A stretch of DNA of 64,000 nucleotides, taken from assembly GCF_015351235.1 (NCBI RefSeq), contig NZ_JADKSJ010000001.1, positions 372,001-436,000 of the forward strand, in the 5' to 3' direction. The translations under genes and the position numbers were made by a program. Of the stretch, positions 40,778 to 49,092 are shown piece after piece (positions within the stretch are counted from its first letter, which is position 1; each line of letters starts with the position of its first letter). This stretch comes from Plantibacter sp. VKM Ac-2880 (GTDB taxonomy: Bacteria; Actinomycetota; Actinomycetes; Actinomycetales; Microbacteriaceae). The notes beneath the pieces are model-generated. The model was not told the origin of the DNA. It made no database searches and worked only from the letters and a program-made list of their open reading frames with translations.

Positions 40778-42130
40778 TCAGTTGGAGGCGGTGGCGGGGC
40801 TGTCCGTCGGCACGTCGGCTGCGATCTGCGAGGTGTGGGCGACGCCGACGCCGCGGACCCAGCCGAGCTTCCCGGCGGCGATGTACAGGACCATCGAGAG
40901 GATGAGGGAGAGGACGGCGGGGATGCCCCAGGTGACGAAGTAGCCGGTGACGGCGGACACGGCCCAGATGATGATCGTCGCGGGGACGATGCGCGGCGCC
41001 GTCTTGGGGAGGCGACCGGACGCGCGGGTCTCGTCGAGCTCGCCGCGCCAACGCTTCACGATGAAGTACTCGGCGACCATGATGCCCGCGATGGGCGGGA
41101 ACGCGACGCCGAGGATGATGAGGAAGCCGGAGAACTGTCCGAGGATGCCGACGGCGGCGAGGATCGAGCCGACGACGCCGAGGACGATCGTCGTGGTCAC
41201 CCGGTTGAGGTTCTTGCCGAAGGCCGTGGAGATGAAGTTGACCAGGCCGAGGGTCGAGGAGTACAGGTTCCAGTCGTTGATCTTCAGGGTTCCGGTGATG
41301 ACGATGATGAGCCCGATGAGGCCGACCGACGACGTGACGATCGCGACGACGTTGCCGGAGGCGGCGGCGTGGGCGAGCAGGACGCCCGAGAGGCCGATGA
41401 CGAACTCGCCGAGCGAGACGCCCACGACGGTCTGCTTGATGACGTCGGCGCGGGAGCGGTTGAATCGGGTCATGTCGGCGGTGATGATCGCGCCGACGAT
41501 GAGGCCACCGGCGACGATCCCGGTGCCTGCCCAGACGCTCATGGTCGGGCCGGGTGCCGGGCCGGTGACGAGCTCCATGAAGTCGTGCTGGGTGAGTTCG
41601 CTGATGATCGACCAGCCGACGAGGATGAGGAAGAGCGGCACGGTGATGTTCGCGAGCCACTGCATGCCCTTGAACCCGTAGGCGACGATCGCGGTGACGG
41701 CGAGTCCGAAGATGAGGCTCCAGGCCCACACCGGCATGAAGCCCGGCAGGAGGGCGTCGAGCGACTCTGCGGAGATGGCGCTCTGGATGCCGAACCAGCC
41801 GATGAGGCTGATGCCGATCGCGAGGCCGACGAGCGAGGCGCCCACCTCGCCGAAGCCGGTCCATCGGGCGAGGAGGGCGGTGTTGAGGCCCTCCTTCTGG
41901 CCGATGATGCCGACGATGCACATGATGACCTCGAGGATGATCGAGCCGAGGAGGAGGGCGAGGAATGCCTCGCCGAAGGTCATGCTGTAGCCGAGGGTCG
42001 CGCCGAGGAGGAACTGGGACAAAGCCGACACCTGGCCGAACCGCTGGACGGCGATGCCGAACCAGGGTTTCTGTGCGTCGGGACGGACGCGGGACAGGGC
42101 GAAGTCGTCTGCGTGTGCCATGCGAGCCAT
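40778..42130 (-). CDS. NCS1-family permease (cytosine/hydantoin type)
   Basis: Predicted 450-residue transporter with 12 membrane helices of the nucleobase:cation symporter-1 family. Typical segments include ALSQFLLGATLGYSMTFGEAFLALLLGS in helix 1-2, GLAIGISLIGWFGIQ, ITADMTRFNRSRADV and KINDWNLYSSTLGLVNF. The ATG at 42130 has GGAG about 6-10 bases upstream. It is the first gene of the hydantoin-type operon, so it probably imports the heterocycle that the HyuA and DUF917 proteins degrade. Cytosine, uracil, allantoin and hydantoins are family substrates; the choice here is unknown. Confidence 0.9.
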   Translation of the reverse strand: MARMAHADDFALSRVRPDAQKPWFGIAVQRFGQVSALSQFLLGATLGYSMTFGEAFLALLLGSIILEVIMCIVGIIGQKEGLNTALLARWTGFGEVGASLVGLAIGISLIGWFGIQSAISAESLDALLPGFMPVWAWSLIFGLAVTAIVAYGFKGMQWLANITVPLFLILVGWSIISELTQHDFMELVTGPAPGPTMSVWAGTGIVAGGLIVGAIITADMTRFNRSRADVIKQTVVGVSLGEFVIGLSGVLLAHAAASGNVVAIVTSSVGLIGLIIVITGTLKINDWNLYSSTLGLVNFISTAFGKNLNRVTTTIVLGVVGSILAAVGILGQFSGFLIILGVAFPPIAGIMVAEYFIVKRWRGELDETRASGRLPKTAPRIVPATIIIWAVSAVTGYFVTWGIPAVLSLILSMVLYIAAGKLGWVRGVGVAHTSQIAADVPTDSPATASN

Positions 42131-42479
42131 GGAGATCTCCTGAAGGTGGGGGAAGGAGCGGTGCGGGTTGCCGCAACGGTACTGACGTCCTCCTCACAGC
42201 ACGATGTGCATCCTGCAGGAATTACCTCCCGAAATCAGCACTCTGCACAATCCGGTGCCGGAGCTCTCCCGCTCCGGTCCCTGAGCTCTCCCGCTCCGGT
42301 CCCTGAGCTTGTCGAAGGGTGACGTTCTCCGTGCGCACTTCGACAGGCTCAGTGACCGGAGGGGGGTCAGTGACCGGGGGGGGGGGGGGCTCAGTGACCG
42401 GGGGGGCTCAGTGACCGGAGGGGGCTCAGTGTCCGAAGGGGGCTCAATGACCGGGGGCGGTGATGGGAGCCTTGCCGCC
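42131..42479. repeat. Non-coding region with permease promoter, dispersed repeats, and a 14-base G run
   Basis: The left part (42131-42250) should hold the leftward promoter of the permease operon; TTGTGC with GGTAAT about 18 bases later on the minus strand is a weak candidate. From about 42265 on there are units of the dispersed repeat, then GCTCAGTGACC-type short tandem copies separated by G-rich linkers (42365-42455). These include a homopolymer of 14 G at 42376-42389. No gene is seen in the region. Confidence 0.7.
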
Positions 42480-43208
42480 TCAGAGCGCGCGCCGGATGAC
42501 CTCGAAGGTCCGTGCCCCGTCGAGGGCCGCCATGTCGTGGCGGATCGCCGGGAAGCGGGTCACCGTCCAGCCCAGCTGTGCGTAGCGGGGCACGTGGCTG
42601 CTCGGGACGACGAGCTTGGCGTCGTCGGACAGCACCAGCGTCGAGGGGACGACCGGCGCGGCCGGCGTCACGGGGTTCGCGGCGACATCCTGCAGCACCT
42701 CGGCGACCATCGACCGGTCCCACGCGGCATGGGCGGCCTCCGCGAGCGCGACGTTCGCGGGACCCGTCGCGGGATCGGTGCGATCGTAGAGCCAGGCCAG
42801 GAGCCCCGGCAGCCCGGGGATGCTCCAGAACAGTCGGGCCCCGAGGCCGCGGCCGGGGAGTTTCAGTCCGAATCCCGGGTCGAGGTAGATCGCGCGTGCC
42901 GGGCGGAGCGGTTCCACGATGTCGGCGAGGACCCGACCGCCGAGGGAGTGTCCCACGATCGCGTCGAGGCCGATCGGCAGGGTCTCGACGAGGTCGGCCG
43001 CGAGTGAGGCGAGGTCGTAGTGCTCGCCGCGTGTCCGATCGGCGCGAGGGCTGGCGCCGTGGCCGCGCAGGTCGACGAGGAGGAAGGTGTACTGCTCCGG
43101 ATCGGAGGCGGCGACGACATCGGTCCAGGCGGCGCCGTCGGCCAGGAACCCGTGGACGAGGGCGATGCGGACGGGTCCGTGCCCGCGTTCCTCGACGTGC
43201 AGACGCAT
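42480..43208 (-). CDS. Alpha/beta-fold hydrolase
   Basis: Predicted 242-residue hydrolase. IALVHGFLADGAAWTDV provides the oxyanion-hole HG motif, LLVDLRGHGAS follows, and the nucleophile Ser lies in VGHSLGGRVLAD near residue 87. A C-terminal His in FPAIRHDMAALDG completes the triad with an Asp in LVLSDDAKLVV. The family includes esterases, lactonases and haloperoxidase-like proteins; substrate unknown. It faces the NCS1 operon from beyond the repeat region and is divergent from the next acetyltransferase gene. Confidence 0.88.
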   Translation of the reverse strand: MRLHVEERGHGPVRIALVHGFLADGAAWTDVVAASDPEQYTFLLVDLRGHGASPRADRTRGEHYDLASLAADLVETLPIGLDAIVGHSLGGRVLADIVEPLRPARAIYLDPGFGLKLPGRGLGARLFWSIPGLPGLLAWLYDRTDPATGPANVALAEAAHAAWDRSMVAEVLQDVAANPVTPAAPVVPSTLVLSDDAKLVVPSSHVPRYAQLGWTVTRFPAIRHDMAALDGARTFEVIRRAL

Positions 43209-43310
43209 GGGCCTCTTCCGATGGTGGTGGTGACGGTGGGACGACTCTACGCGGCCATGCGCTCAGAGTATCGAGTCGGGGTGGACACCGACCAGAGCAG
43301 AATGGATGGC

Positions 43311-43868
43311 ATGACCGACGCGACTTCGCCGACCCTGACGGAACGATTGACGCTCGCGCGCCCCTCCGAGCACGACCTGCCCGAGCTCCACGAACTCCAC
43401 GCCGACCCCGCGGTGTGGACGCATCTGCCCTCCGCTCGCCACACCTCGCTCGCGGAGACCCGGGAACTGATCGACCGCTATCAGGCCGGATGGGACGCCA
43501 ACGGGCTCGACGTGTGGGTGGCGCGCGACACCGCGACGGGTTCGCTGGTCGGCATCGGCGGCCCGAGTCTTCGCGGTGGGGTCGCTTGGAACCTGTACTA
43601 CCGCCTGGCGCCCGCTGCTTGGGGGCGCGGATACGCCCAGGAGCTCATCGCGGCAGCGCGGGCGGCGGCATCGGCGTCGGCGTCGGATCTGCCGGTCGTC
43701 GCCTTCCTCCTGGAGCACAACGAGGGGTCCCGGCGGGCTGCAGAGCGTGCGGGTCTGGAGGTCGTCTGGCGCGGCCTCGACGCGGGCAACCCGGATCCCG
43801 ATGCCGTGCGGCTCGTGTTCGCGGACCGTCCGCTCGCCGACGAGGCGCTGCGGGTGTTCCTGAACTGA
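43311..43868 (+). CDS. GNAT family N-acetyltransferase (RimJ/RimL-like)
   Basis: Predicted 185-residue acyltransferase. LTERLTLARPSEHDLPELHELHADPAVWTHLPS is the start typical of RimJ/RimL-type GNAT proteins. NLYYRLAPAAWGRGYAQELIAAAR holds the acetyl-CoA loop (WGRGYA). FLLEHNEGSRRAAERAGLEVVWRG is the GNAT motif B region. The ATG at 43311 was chosen; one three codons earlier (43302) is equally possible. The substrate, a protein N-terminus or a small amine, is unknown. Confidence 0.85.
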   Translation: MTDATSPTLTERLTLARPSEHDLPELHELHADPAVWTHLPSARHTSLAETRELIDRYQAGWDANGLDVWVARDTATGSLVGIGGPSLRGGVAWNLYYRLAPAAWGRGYAQELIAAARAAASASASDLPVVAFLLEHNEGSRRAAERAGLEVVWRGLDAGNPDPDAVRLVFADRPLADEALRVFLN

Positions 43869-44030
43869 GCCCTGAGCCGACGGGCCCGGTGGTCGGATGG
43901 TCGGTCCGGGAGCTCCGAGCGGTCCGCTGCTTCCGGGCGCGACCGGGTATTTTCGGCCAACCGGCCCCGAAACGCAAGGAGCTTCACCGAGTCTGTTCAC
44001 CGACGGCATTCCTCGATACGGTGGGAAGAT

Positions 44031-44261
44031 ATGTCAGCCACCGTCGAGATGGAACACCTGAGTCAGGTAGAACGCGAACGTCCGCTCCTGCGCAAGGGCA
44101 GCGAGGCGAGCTTCGTGCGGTGGGCGTTCGACGGACGCGCGTGGTGCGCGGACCTCGTGAGCGGCCAGTACCGCGGCGCGACGAAGACCGGGTGGATCCT
44201 CCAGACGGACGACGAGCAGCGCGAACTCTCCAACCAGGAGTGGGCTCCCTGCATGGCGTGA
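44031..44261 (+). CDS. Small hypothetical protein
   Basis: Predicted 76-residue charged protein (MSATVEMEHLSQVERERPLLRKGSEASFVRWAFDGRAWCADLVSGQ...). GGGAAG lies 5-8 bases upstream of the ATG. Trp-rich short strands alternate with charged loops and there are two Cys. There is no membrane segment. I do not recognise the family. It precedes the DUF2243 gene by 72 bases in the same direction. Confidence 0.6.
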   Translation: MSATVEMEHLSQVERERPLLRKGSEASFVRWAFDGRAWCADLVSGQYRGATKTGWILQTDDEQRELSNQEWAPCMA

Positions 44262-44333
44262 CCGATCCGGTCACCCCGTCTGCGGCTTGTCAATGTCTGC
44301 GGCGACATCCGGCACCTTTGCTTGGCTGGTCGG

Positions 44334-44861
44334 ATGGACACGCGCAGGAGACACGACCGAACCGATGACGGGCCCGACGTCGACCAGCGCCCGGTGGACC
44401 AGCTGACCCAGCGATCCAGGTTCTCGAAACGGAACCTGTGGTCGGGTGTCCTCTTCGGCATCGGGCTCGTCGCGTTCGTCGACGAGGCGGTGTTCCATCA
44501 AATCCTCCACTGGCATCATTTCTACGACCTCGGCACGCCGGACCTCGGCCTCGTGTCCGACGGGTTCTTCCACGCCTTCAGCTGGCTGGCGACGATCGGC
44601 GGCCTGTTCCTCGTCGCGGACCTCCGCAGACGGCAGGCGTTCTGGCAGCTGCGCTGGTGGGGCGGTGTCCTCCTCGGTGCGGGCGCGTTCCAGTTGTACG
44701 ACGGCATCGTCCAGCACAAGGTGCTCGGCATCCACCAGATCCGCCCCGTCCCCGACCTGTTGCCGTACGACGTCACCTGGAACGTGGTCGCGGCCGTCCT
44801 GCTCGTCGCGGGTGCCGTGTTGACCGTCAGGACACGACGCCGCACGGTGTCCGCGGCATAG
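44334..44861 (+). CDS. DUF2243 family membrane protein
   Basis: Predicted 175-residue protein with a charged N-terminus (about 30 residues) and four membrane helices. The family pattern is clear: LWSGVLFGIGLVAFVDEAVFHQILHWHHFYD, SDGFFHAFSWLATIGGLFLVADL, GAFQLYDGIVQHKVLGIHQIR and LPYDVTWNVVAAVLLVAG. Conserved His residues within helices suggest metal or heme contact. DUF2243 genes commonly sit beside ctaG-type genes, as here, where the next start is only 3 bases beyond this stop. A role in copper handling or oxidase assembly is inferred. Confidence 0.87.
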   Translation: MDTRRRHDRTDDGPDVDQRPVDQLTQRSRFSKRNLWSGVLFGIGLVAFVDEAVFHQILHWHHFYDLGTPDLGLVSDGFFHAFSWLATIGGLFLVADLRRRQAFWQLRWWGGVLLGAGAFQLYDGIVQHKVLGIHQIRPVPDLLPYDVTWNVVAAVLLVAGAVLTVRTRRRTVSAA

Positions 44862-44863
44862 CC

Positions 44864-45661
44864 GTGCACGCCCACGCGTCGGCGTCGACGAGCTTCGAAC
44901 TCATCCTCGCCGTACCGTTCCTCGCCGCGCTCCTCGGGTACGCAGTCGGGGTGCTCGCTCAGCGCCGTCGCGGTCGGCGGTGGCCCTGGTACCGCAGTGT
45001 GTCCTGGTCCGCCGGCGTGGTCCTCGCGTCGACCGGGTTCGTCGGGCCACTCGCCACCGCATCGCACGGGGATTTCGTCGCGCACATGTGGGTGCACCTC
45101 CTGGTCGGCATGGCCGCACCCCTGTTCCTCGTGTGGGGTGCACCCGTCACGCTCGCCCTGCGCTCCCTGCACGTCGTCCCCGCGCGCCGGCTCTCCCGAC
45201 TCCTGCGCGCGCGCCCGGTGCGGTTCGTCACCACCCCGATCGTCGCGGCCCTCCTCAACGTCGGTGGCCTGTGGGTGCTGTACATGACCCCGCTGTACGA
45301 GGCCATGCAGGACAACCTGCTGCTCCACGTCGTGGTCATGACGCATGTGCTGCTGGCCGGGTTCGTCTTCACCGCCGCGATCATCCCCACCGATCCGACA
45401 CCGCACCGTGCCGGCTTCCTCCACCGGGCGATCGTCGCGGTCCTCGCCTTCGCGGCCCACGGCGTCCTCGCGAAGACGCTCTACGCCGACCCACCCGTCG
45501 GGGTGGGGGCCGCCGACGCTCTCCTCGGCAGCCAGGTGATGTTCGTCGGCGGCGACCTCGTCGACATCGCGATCGTCACCGTCCTCTGCGCCCAGTGGTA
45601 CCGGGCGGCGGGTCGCCGTGCCGGACTGGGCGTCCGTGAGGGCCGCCGGGTGGTCGCGTGA
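44864..45661 (+). CDS. ctaG: Cytochrome c oxidase assembly factor, CtaG/Caa3-type
   Basis: Predicted 265-residue membrane protein with about seven helices. GDFVAHMWVHLLVGMAAPLFLVWGAPVTLALR, LYMTPLYEAM, LLLHVVVMTHVLLAGFVFTAAI and QVMFVGGDLVDIAIVTVLCAQWY match the Caa3_CtaG family. A GTG start at 44864 follows the DUF2243 stop by 2 bases, so the two are translationally linked. Its proposed role is insertion of copper or assembly of a heme-copper oxidase. No oxidase subunit gene is in the window. Confidence 0.88.
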   Translation: MHAHASASTSFELILAVPFLAALLGYAVGVLAQRRRGRRWPWYRSVSWSAGVVLASTGFVGPLATASHGDFVAHMWVHLLVGMAAPLFLVWGAPVTLALRSLHVVPARRLSRLLRARPVRFVTTPIVAALLNVGGLWVLYMTPLYEAMQDNLLLHVVVMTHVLLAGFVFTAAIIPTDPTPHRAGFLHRAIVAVLAFAAHGVLAKTLYADPPVGVGAADALLGSQVMFVGGDLVDIAIVTVLCAQWYRAAGRRAGLGVREGRRVVA

Positions 45662-45815
45662 GCGTCGGCTTCGCGGAACGTCATGAGGGCTGGCGGCCCG
45701 CTGGGCGATGCGGCATCGCGCTCGTCGAGGGCGCGGCGGTCGCCTCGAAGCGGTTGTTCGGCGCCTGACCCGTCGCCGACCCGCGCGGGTGAGAGCGAGG
45801 GTGCGGGCGGGGTGC

Positions 45816-46724
45816 TCAGGCGGTGATCGAGGCCTCGTCGCTCACGGAGAGCGTGAGCACGGCCTTGCCGATGAGGGCGTCCTGCTCCAGGTCGCCCTCG
45901 AGTCGGCGGAGCTGACGCGCGACGTCGTTCTCGTGGTCGTCGCCGACGAGGTCGACGGACGCGACGAGGAAGAGGCGTTCCGGACCACTGAACTCGAGGT
46001 ACAGCGCCGTCACCCGCTCGATCTCGGGGTGCGCCAGGAGCGCGCTGATCGTCTGCGCCCGATACGCGGGGCTCGGGGAGGCCCCGAGGAGGTAGCGACG
46101 GTTGCGGTTGATGAGCAGGAGCGCGACGCCGCCGAGGAGCACGCCGATCGCGATCGAGCCGATCGCGTCCCAGACCGGGTCGCCGGTCACCTGGTGGAGG
46201 CCGATGCCGGCACCGGCGATGATGAGGCCGAGGAGTGCCGCGGAGTCCTCGAAGAACACCGAGCGGAGCGTCGTGTTGGAGCCGTTCACGATGTAGTCGA
46301 AGAACCCGCGGCCGTACTTCTTCGCCGTACGACGGCCCTCGAGGATCGACTGCGTGAACGAGAAGCCCTCCAGGAGGAACGCGACGCCGAGCACGAGGTA
46401 GCTGAGGGCGTAGTTCTCCATCGCCTCCGGTGCGGTGAGGCTCTGGATGCCGTGCTGGATCGAGACGACGGCACCGACGGTGAAGATCCCGAACGCCGCG
46501 AACAGCGAGAAGATGTAGGCATCGCGGCCGTAGCCGAGCGGGTGGGCGGCGTCCCGCTGCTTGTCGGCGCGTTTGTCGGCGATGAGCAGGAAGATCTCGT
46601 TCCCCGCGTCGGCCCACGAGTGTGCCGCCTCCGCGAGCATCGAGGCCGAACCGGTCAGTGCGGCGACGATGGACTTCGCGATGGCGACGATGACGTTGGC
46701 CAGGAAGGCGATCACGACGGTCAT
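45816..46724 (-). CDS. Cation diffusion facilitator family transporter
   Basis: Predicted 302-residue membrane transporter. The first metal site is seen in MLAEAAHSWADAGNE (His and Asp four apart, near residues 35-39). The second, in the later helix, reads VFFEDSAALLG, with Glu-Asp replacing the more common His/Asp pair as in the SLC30A9-like branch. YGRDAYIFSLFAAFGIFTVGAVVS and a cytoplasmic C-terminal domain (about 210-300) complete the fold. It probably exports zinc, manganese or iron in exchange for protons; the metal is not predictable here. Confidence 0.87.
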   Translation of the reverse strand: MTVVIAFLANVIVAIAKSIVAALTGSASMLAEAAHSWADAGNEIFLLIADKRADKQRDAAHPLGYGRDAYIFSLFAAFGIFTVGAVVSIQHGIQSLTAPEAMENYALSYLVLGVAFLLEGFSFTQSILEGRRTAKKYGRGFFDYIVNGSNTTLRSVFFEDSAALLGLIIAGAGIGLHQVTGDPVWDAIGSIAIGVLLGGVALLLINRNRRYLLGASPSPAYRAQTISALLAHPEIERVTALYLEFSGPERLFLVASVDLVGDDHENDVARQLRRLEGDLEQDALIGKAVLTLSVSDEASITA

Positions 46725-46770
46725 GGGGCAACGCTACGCCCAGCCGGGCCGCCGTGTGCGCGAGGGACGC

Positions 46771-46983
46771 CTAGGACTTCAGGACGCGCAGCGCCGAGCC
46801 CTGGTGAGCGGCCTTCGCGCCCGTCTTCTCCGACTCCACGATGAACGAGGGCTCGTCGGTCGACGCCGTGAAGTGCTGGCCGTCGAACTGGAAGTCGGCG
46901 GTCTTCCGCTCGACGACCTTCCCCTGCGTCCGACCCTGCGAGGTGCCCCAGGACACCCGGTCACCCACTCGCACGTCTGCCAT
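46771..46983 (-). CDS. DUF2945 / Hva1 TUDOR-domain protein
   Basis: Predicted 70-residue protein: VRVGDRVSWGTSQGRTQGKVVERKTADFQFDGQHFTASTDEPSFIVESEKTGAKAAHQGSALRVL. This is the compact SH3/TUDOR-like fold named after a fungal hypervirulence-associated protein and widespread in bacteria. The function is unknown. It is a single gene with GGAGG in the leader. Confidence 0.88.
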   Translation of the reverse strand: MADVRVGDRVSWGTSQGRTQGKVVERKTADFQFDGQHFTASTDEPSFIVESEKTGAKAAHQGSALRVLKS

Positions 46984-47090
46984 GCTGCCTCCTCGTCGCC
47001 AGGCGCCGCAGGTGCGACGTGCCGATGACGATGCCAGGACCGGTCACGCGCCGACAAGGGCTTGCGCCCAGTCCACTCCGAGGCCGACTC

Positions 47091-47687
47091 CTAGAAGACG
47101 TTGATGACGTCCTTGCAGCTGCTCTCCTCGTCGAGCGCGGTGATGACCTTCTGGTCCTCGATGTCGCCGAACGGGAAGCCGTCGGGCTGGCCGTCGCCGT
47201 ACTCGCCGATGTCCTTCAGGACCTCCTGCGATTCCGTGATGACCTGGTCGTAGTTGCGTTCCAGGACGGTGGGGAACTCCTCGAACTCGGCGATGCGCGC
47301 TTCGGCGATCTCGATGCGGGCGTCGTAGTGGTCGGTGAAGGCCTTGACGATCGCCTTCGCGTCCTCGCCCGCGGGCGGGTTGTCGGCGACGGCGTCCCGT
47401 GCGGCCTGGATGGTGGCGACGTGCGCGTTCGCGGCGTCGAGGATCGCCTGCTTCTGGACCGGGCCGTCCTCCGCCGTGCGGTCCGCGCTGCGGACGTCCA
47501 TGAGCGAGCTGAGGACGTCGTCGTCGGCGTCGTCCGCGGCGAGCATCTCGCTCCAGCCCGTGCAGGCCTCCTTCGCGAAAGCGGCGTTGTCGCCCGAGTC
47601 GCCTGCGTCATCGGCGCCCCCCGCGCATCCCGTCAACGCCATCATCATGGCGGCCCCTGCGATCGCTGCCGTCCCGAACCTGCGCAT
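47091..47687 (-). CDS. Putative lipoprotein
   Basis: Predicted 198-residue exported protein. A signal peptide ends in the lipobox ALTGC (Cys at residue 21), followed by an acidic Gly/Asp linker. The rest is mostly helical and acidic (FAKEACTGWSEMLAADDADDD, DAANAHVATIQAARDAV, YDARIEIAEARIAEFEEFPTVLERNYDQVI). Two Cys residues near the N-terminus and near the end (ESSCKDV) could form a disulfide. No family is recognised. It is divergent from thrE; the 115 bases between them hold both promoters. Confidence 0.8.
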   Translation of the reverse strand: MRRFGTAAIAGAAMMMALTGCAGGADDAGDSGDNAAFAKEACTGWSEMLAADDADDDVLSSLMDVRSADRTAEDGPVQKQAILDAANAHVATIQAARDAVADNPPAGEDAKAIVKAFTDHYDARIEIAEARIAEFEEFPTVLERNYDQVITESQEVLKDIGEYGDGQPDGFPFGDIEDQKVITALDEESSCKDVINVF

Positions 47688-47802
47688 TGCCGCCCCCACC
47701 GTCTCATCGCGGCCCGACCCCCGGACCGCCTGATCAACGCTAGCGGGGGCGGTGGCGCCACCGCGATGGGGACACCTCCCCATCTCGCGTAGCGTTGGCG
47801 GG

Positions 47803-49092
47803 ATGAGTGACGACGCCGCTACCGAGGAACACCGCAGGACCGCTGCGCACGCCTACAGTGCGCTCGGCTGCCTGCTCCTCGACGCGGGCACCTCCGTCAC
47901 CGACGTCCGCGATTCCCTGGAGCGGGCGACGGCCGCATCGGGCGACGACGGCCTGGCCTTCTCGGTGCTGCCTCAGCTCATCATCGTCAACGATCTGCAC
48001 ACCGGCGCGGTGCTCGCCGTCGGCAACACCCACGGTGAGCTGTCGTTCCGCGGCGCGGCCCGGGCGAACCGGCTCATGCGCGAACTCGAGCTCGGGCACT
48101 GGCCTGTGGGCGACCTGCCGGCCCGGGTCCAATCGATCCGGGAGACGCCTCGACCCCACGCGTCGATGCACTGGGTGGTCGGGAACCTGCTGCTCGCGGG
48201 TGGGCTCGCCCTGCTGTTCCGCTGCCCGTGGTGGGCGATCGTCGCCTCGATGCTCGTCGGCGCGTTCGTCGGCCTCGTCATCACCCTGCTGGCGCGGTGG
48301 CGGGGAGCGGTCGCGATCGCCCCGTTCGTGACGGCGTTCGTGTCGACGACGCTCGTCGGCACACTCGCGTCGGCGATGGACCTCGGCCCCGTGCCGCTGT
48401 TCGCCGTCTGCGCGCCCATCGCCATCCTCGTTCCCGGTGCGCTCATCACGAACGCCCTGCTGGAACTGACCGCGACCGACATCGTGACGGGTTCGGCACG
48501 CCTCATGTACGGGTTGATCGTCCTCGCCTTCATGGCAGCCGGCATCTCGGCCGGGGCGCTGCTCACCGGCCTGTCGATCGACCCCGACTCCACAGCGCTC
48601 GTCGGCCAACTCGGCCGCGGCACCACGGACCTCGTCGGCTGGGAGGCGATCCCGCCGCTCTGGTTCACCTGGATCGGGGTCGTGATGCTCGCGGCCGGCA
48701 TCGGGATCGCGTTCGGTTCCGGTCGCTCCCTGACGCTGCTGACGATCTGCGTGATGGCGCTGACCTATGCGGGCATCGTCCTGTTCGCGCCCCTCGTGGG
48801 GAACGCGGTCGCGACGGGGCTCACCGCCGGCCTCGTGTTCGTCGTCGCGCGCATCGTCGAGCGCTACTCGGCGGCGGTGCCGTCCAACGTCACGTTCCAG
48901 CCGGCGCTGCTCATGCTCGTACCGGGCACCGTGGGGCTCGTCTCCCTCGCGACGCTCGAGGGCTCGGCGGTCACCGCTGCGCTGACCGTCTTCATCAGCC
49001 TCTGCGTCGGCGTCAAGACGGCGGCGGTCGTGACCGGGGTCGTCATCCCGCCGGTGCGTCCCCGGTCCGACTCGCCCTCGCCCGCGCCTTGA
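47803..49092 (+). CDS. Threonine/serine exporter family protein (ThrE-like)
   Basis: Predicted 429-residue membrane protein. The N-terminal DUF1212 part (residues 1-250) contains AYSALGCLLLDAGTSVTDVRDSLERAT and FSVLPQLIIV, then five helices (GNLLLAGGLALLF, VPGALITNALLELTATDIVTGSARLMYGL). The C-terminal DUF3815-like part adds five more helices (NVTFQPALLMLVPGTVGLVS). Members export threonine and serine by proton exchange. The last 50 bases overlap the end of the convergent GrpB-fusion gene. Confidence 0.88.
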   Translation: MSDDAATEEHRRTAAHAYSALGCLLLDAGTSVTDVRDSLERATAASGDDGLAFSVLPQLIIVNDLHTGAVLAVGNTHGELSFRGAARANRLMRELELGHWPVGDLPARVQSIRETPRPHASMHWVVGNLLLAGGLALLFRCPWWAIVASMLVGAFVGLVITLLARWRGAVAIAPFVTAFVSTTLVGTLASAMDLGPVPLFAVCAPIAILVPGALITNALLELTATDIVTGSARLMYGLIVLAFMAAGISAGALLTGLSIDPDSTALVGQLGRGTTDLVGWEAIPPLWFTWIGVVMLAAGIGIAFGSGRSLTLLTICVMALTYAGIVLFAPLVGNAVATGLTAGLVFVVARIVERYSAAVPSNVTFQPALLMLVPGTVGLVSLATLEGSAVTAALTVFISLCVGVKTAAVVTGVVIPPVRPRSDSPSPAP

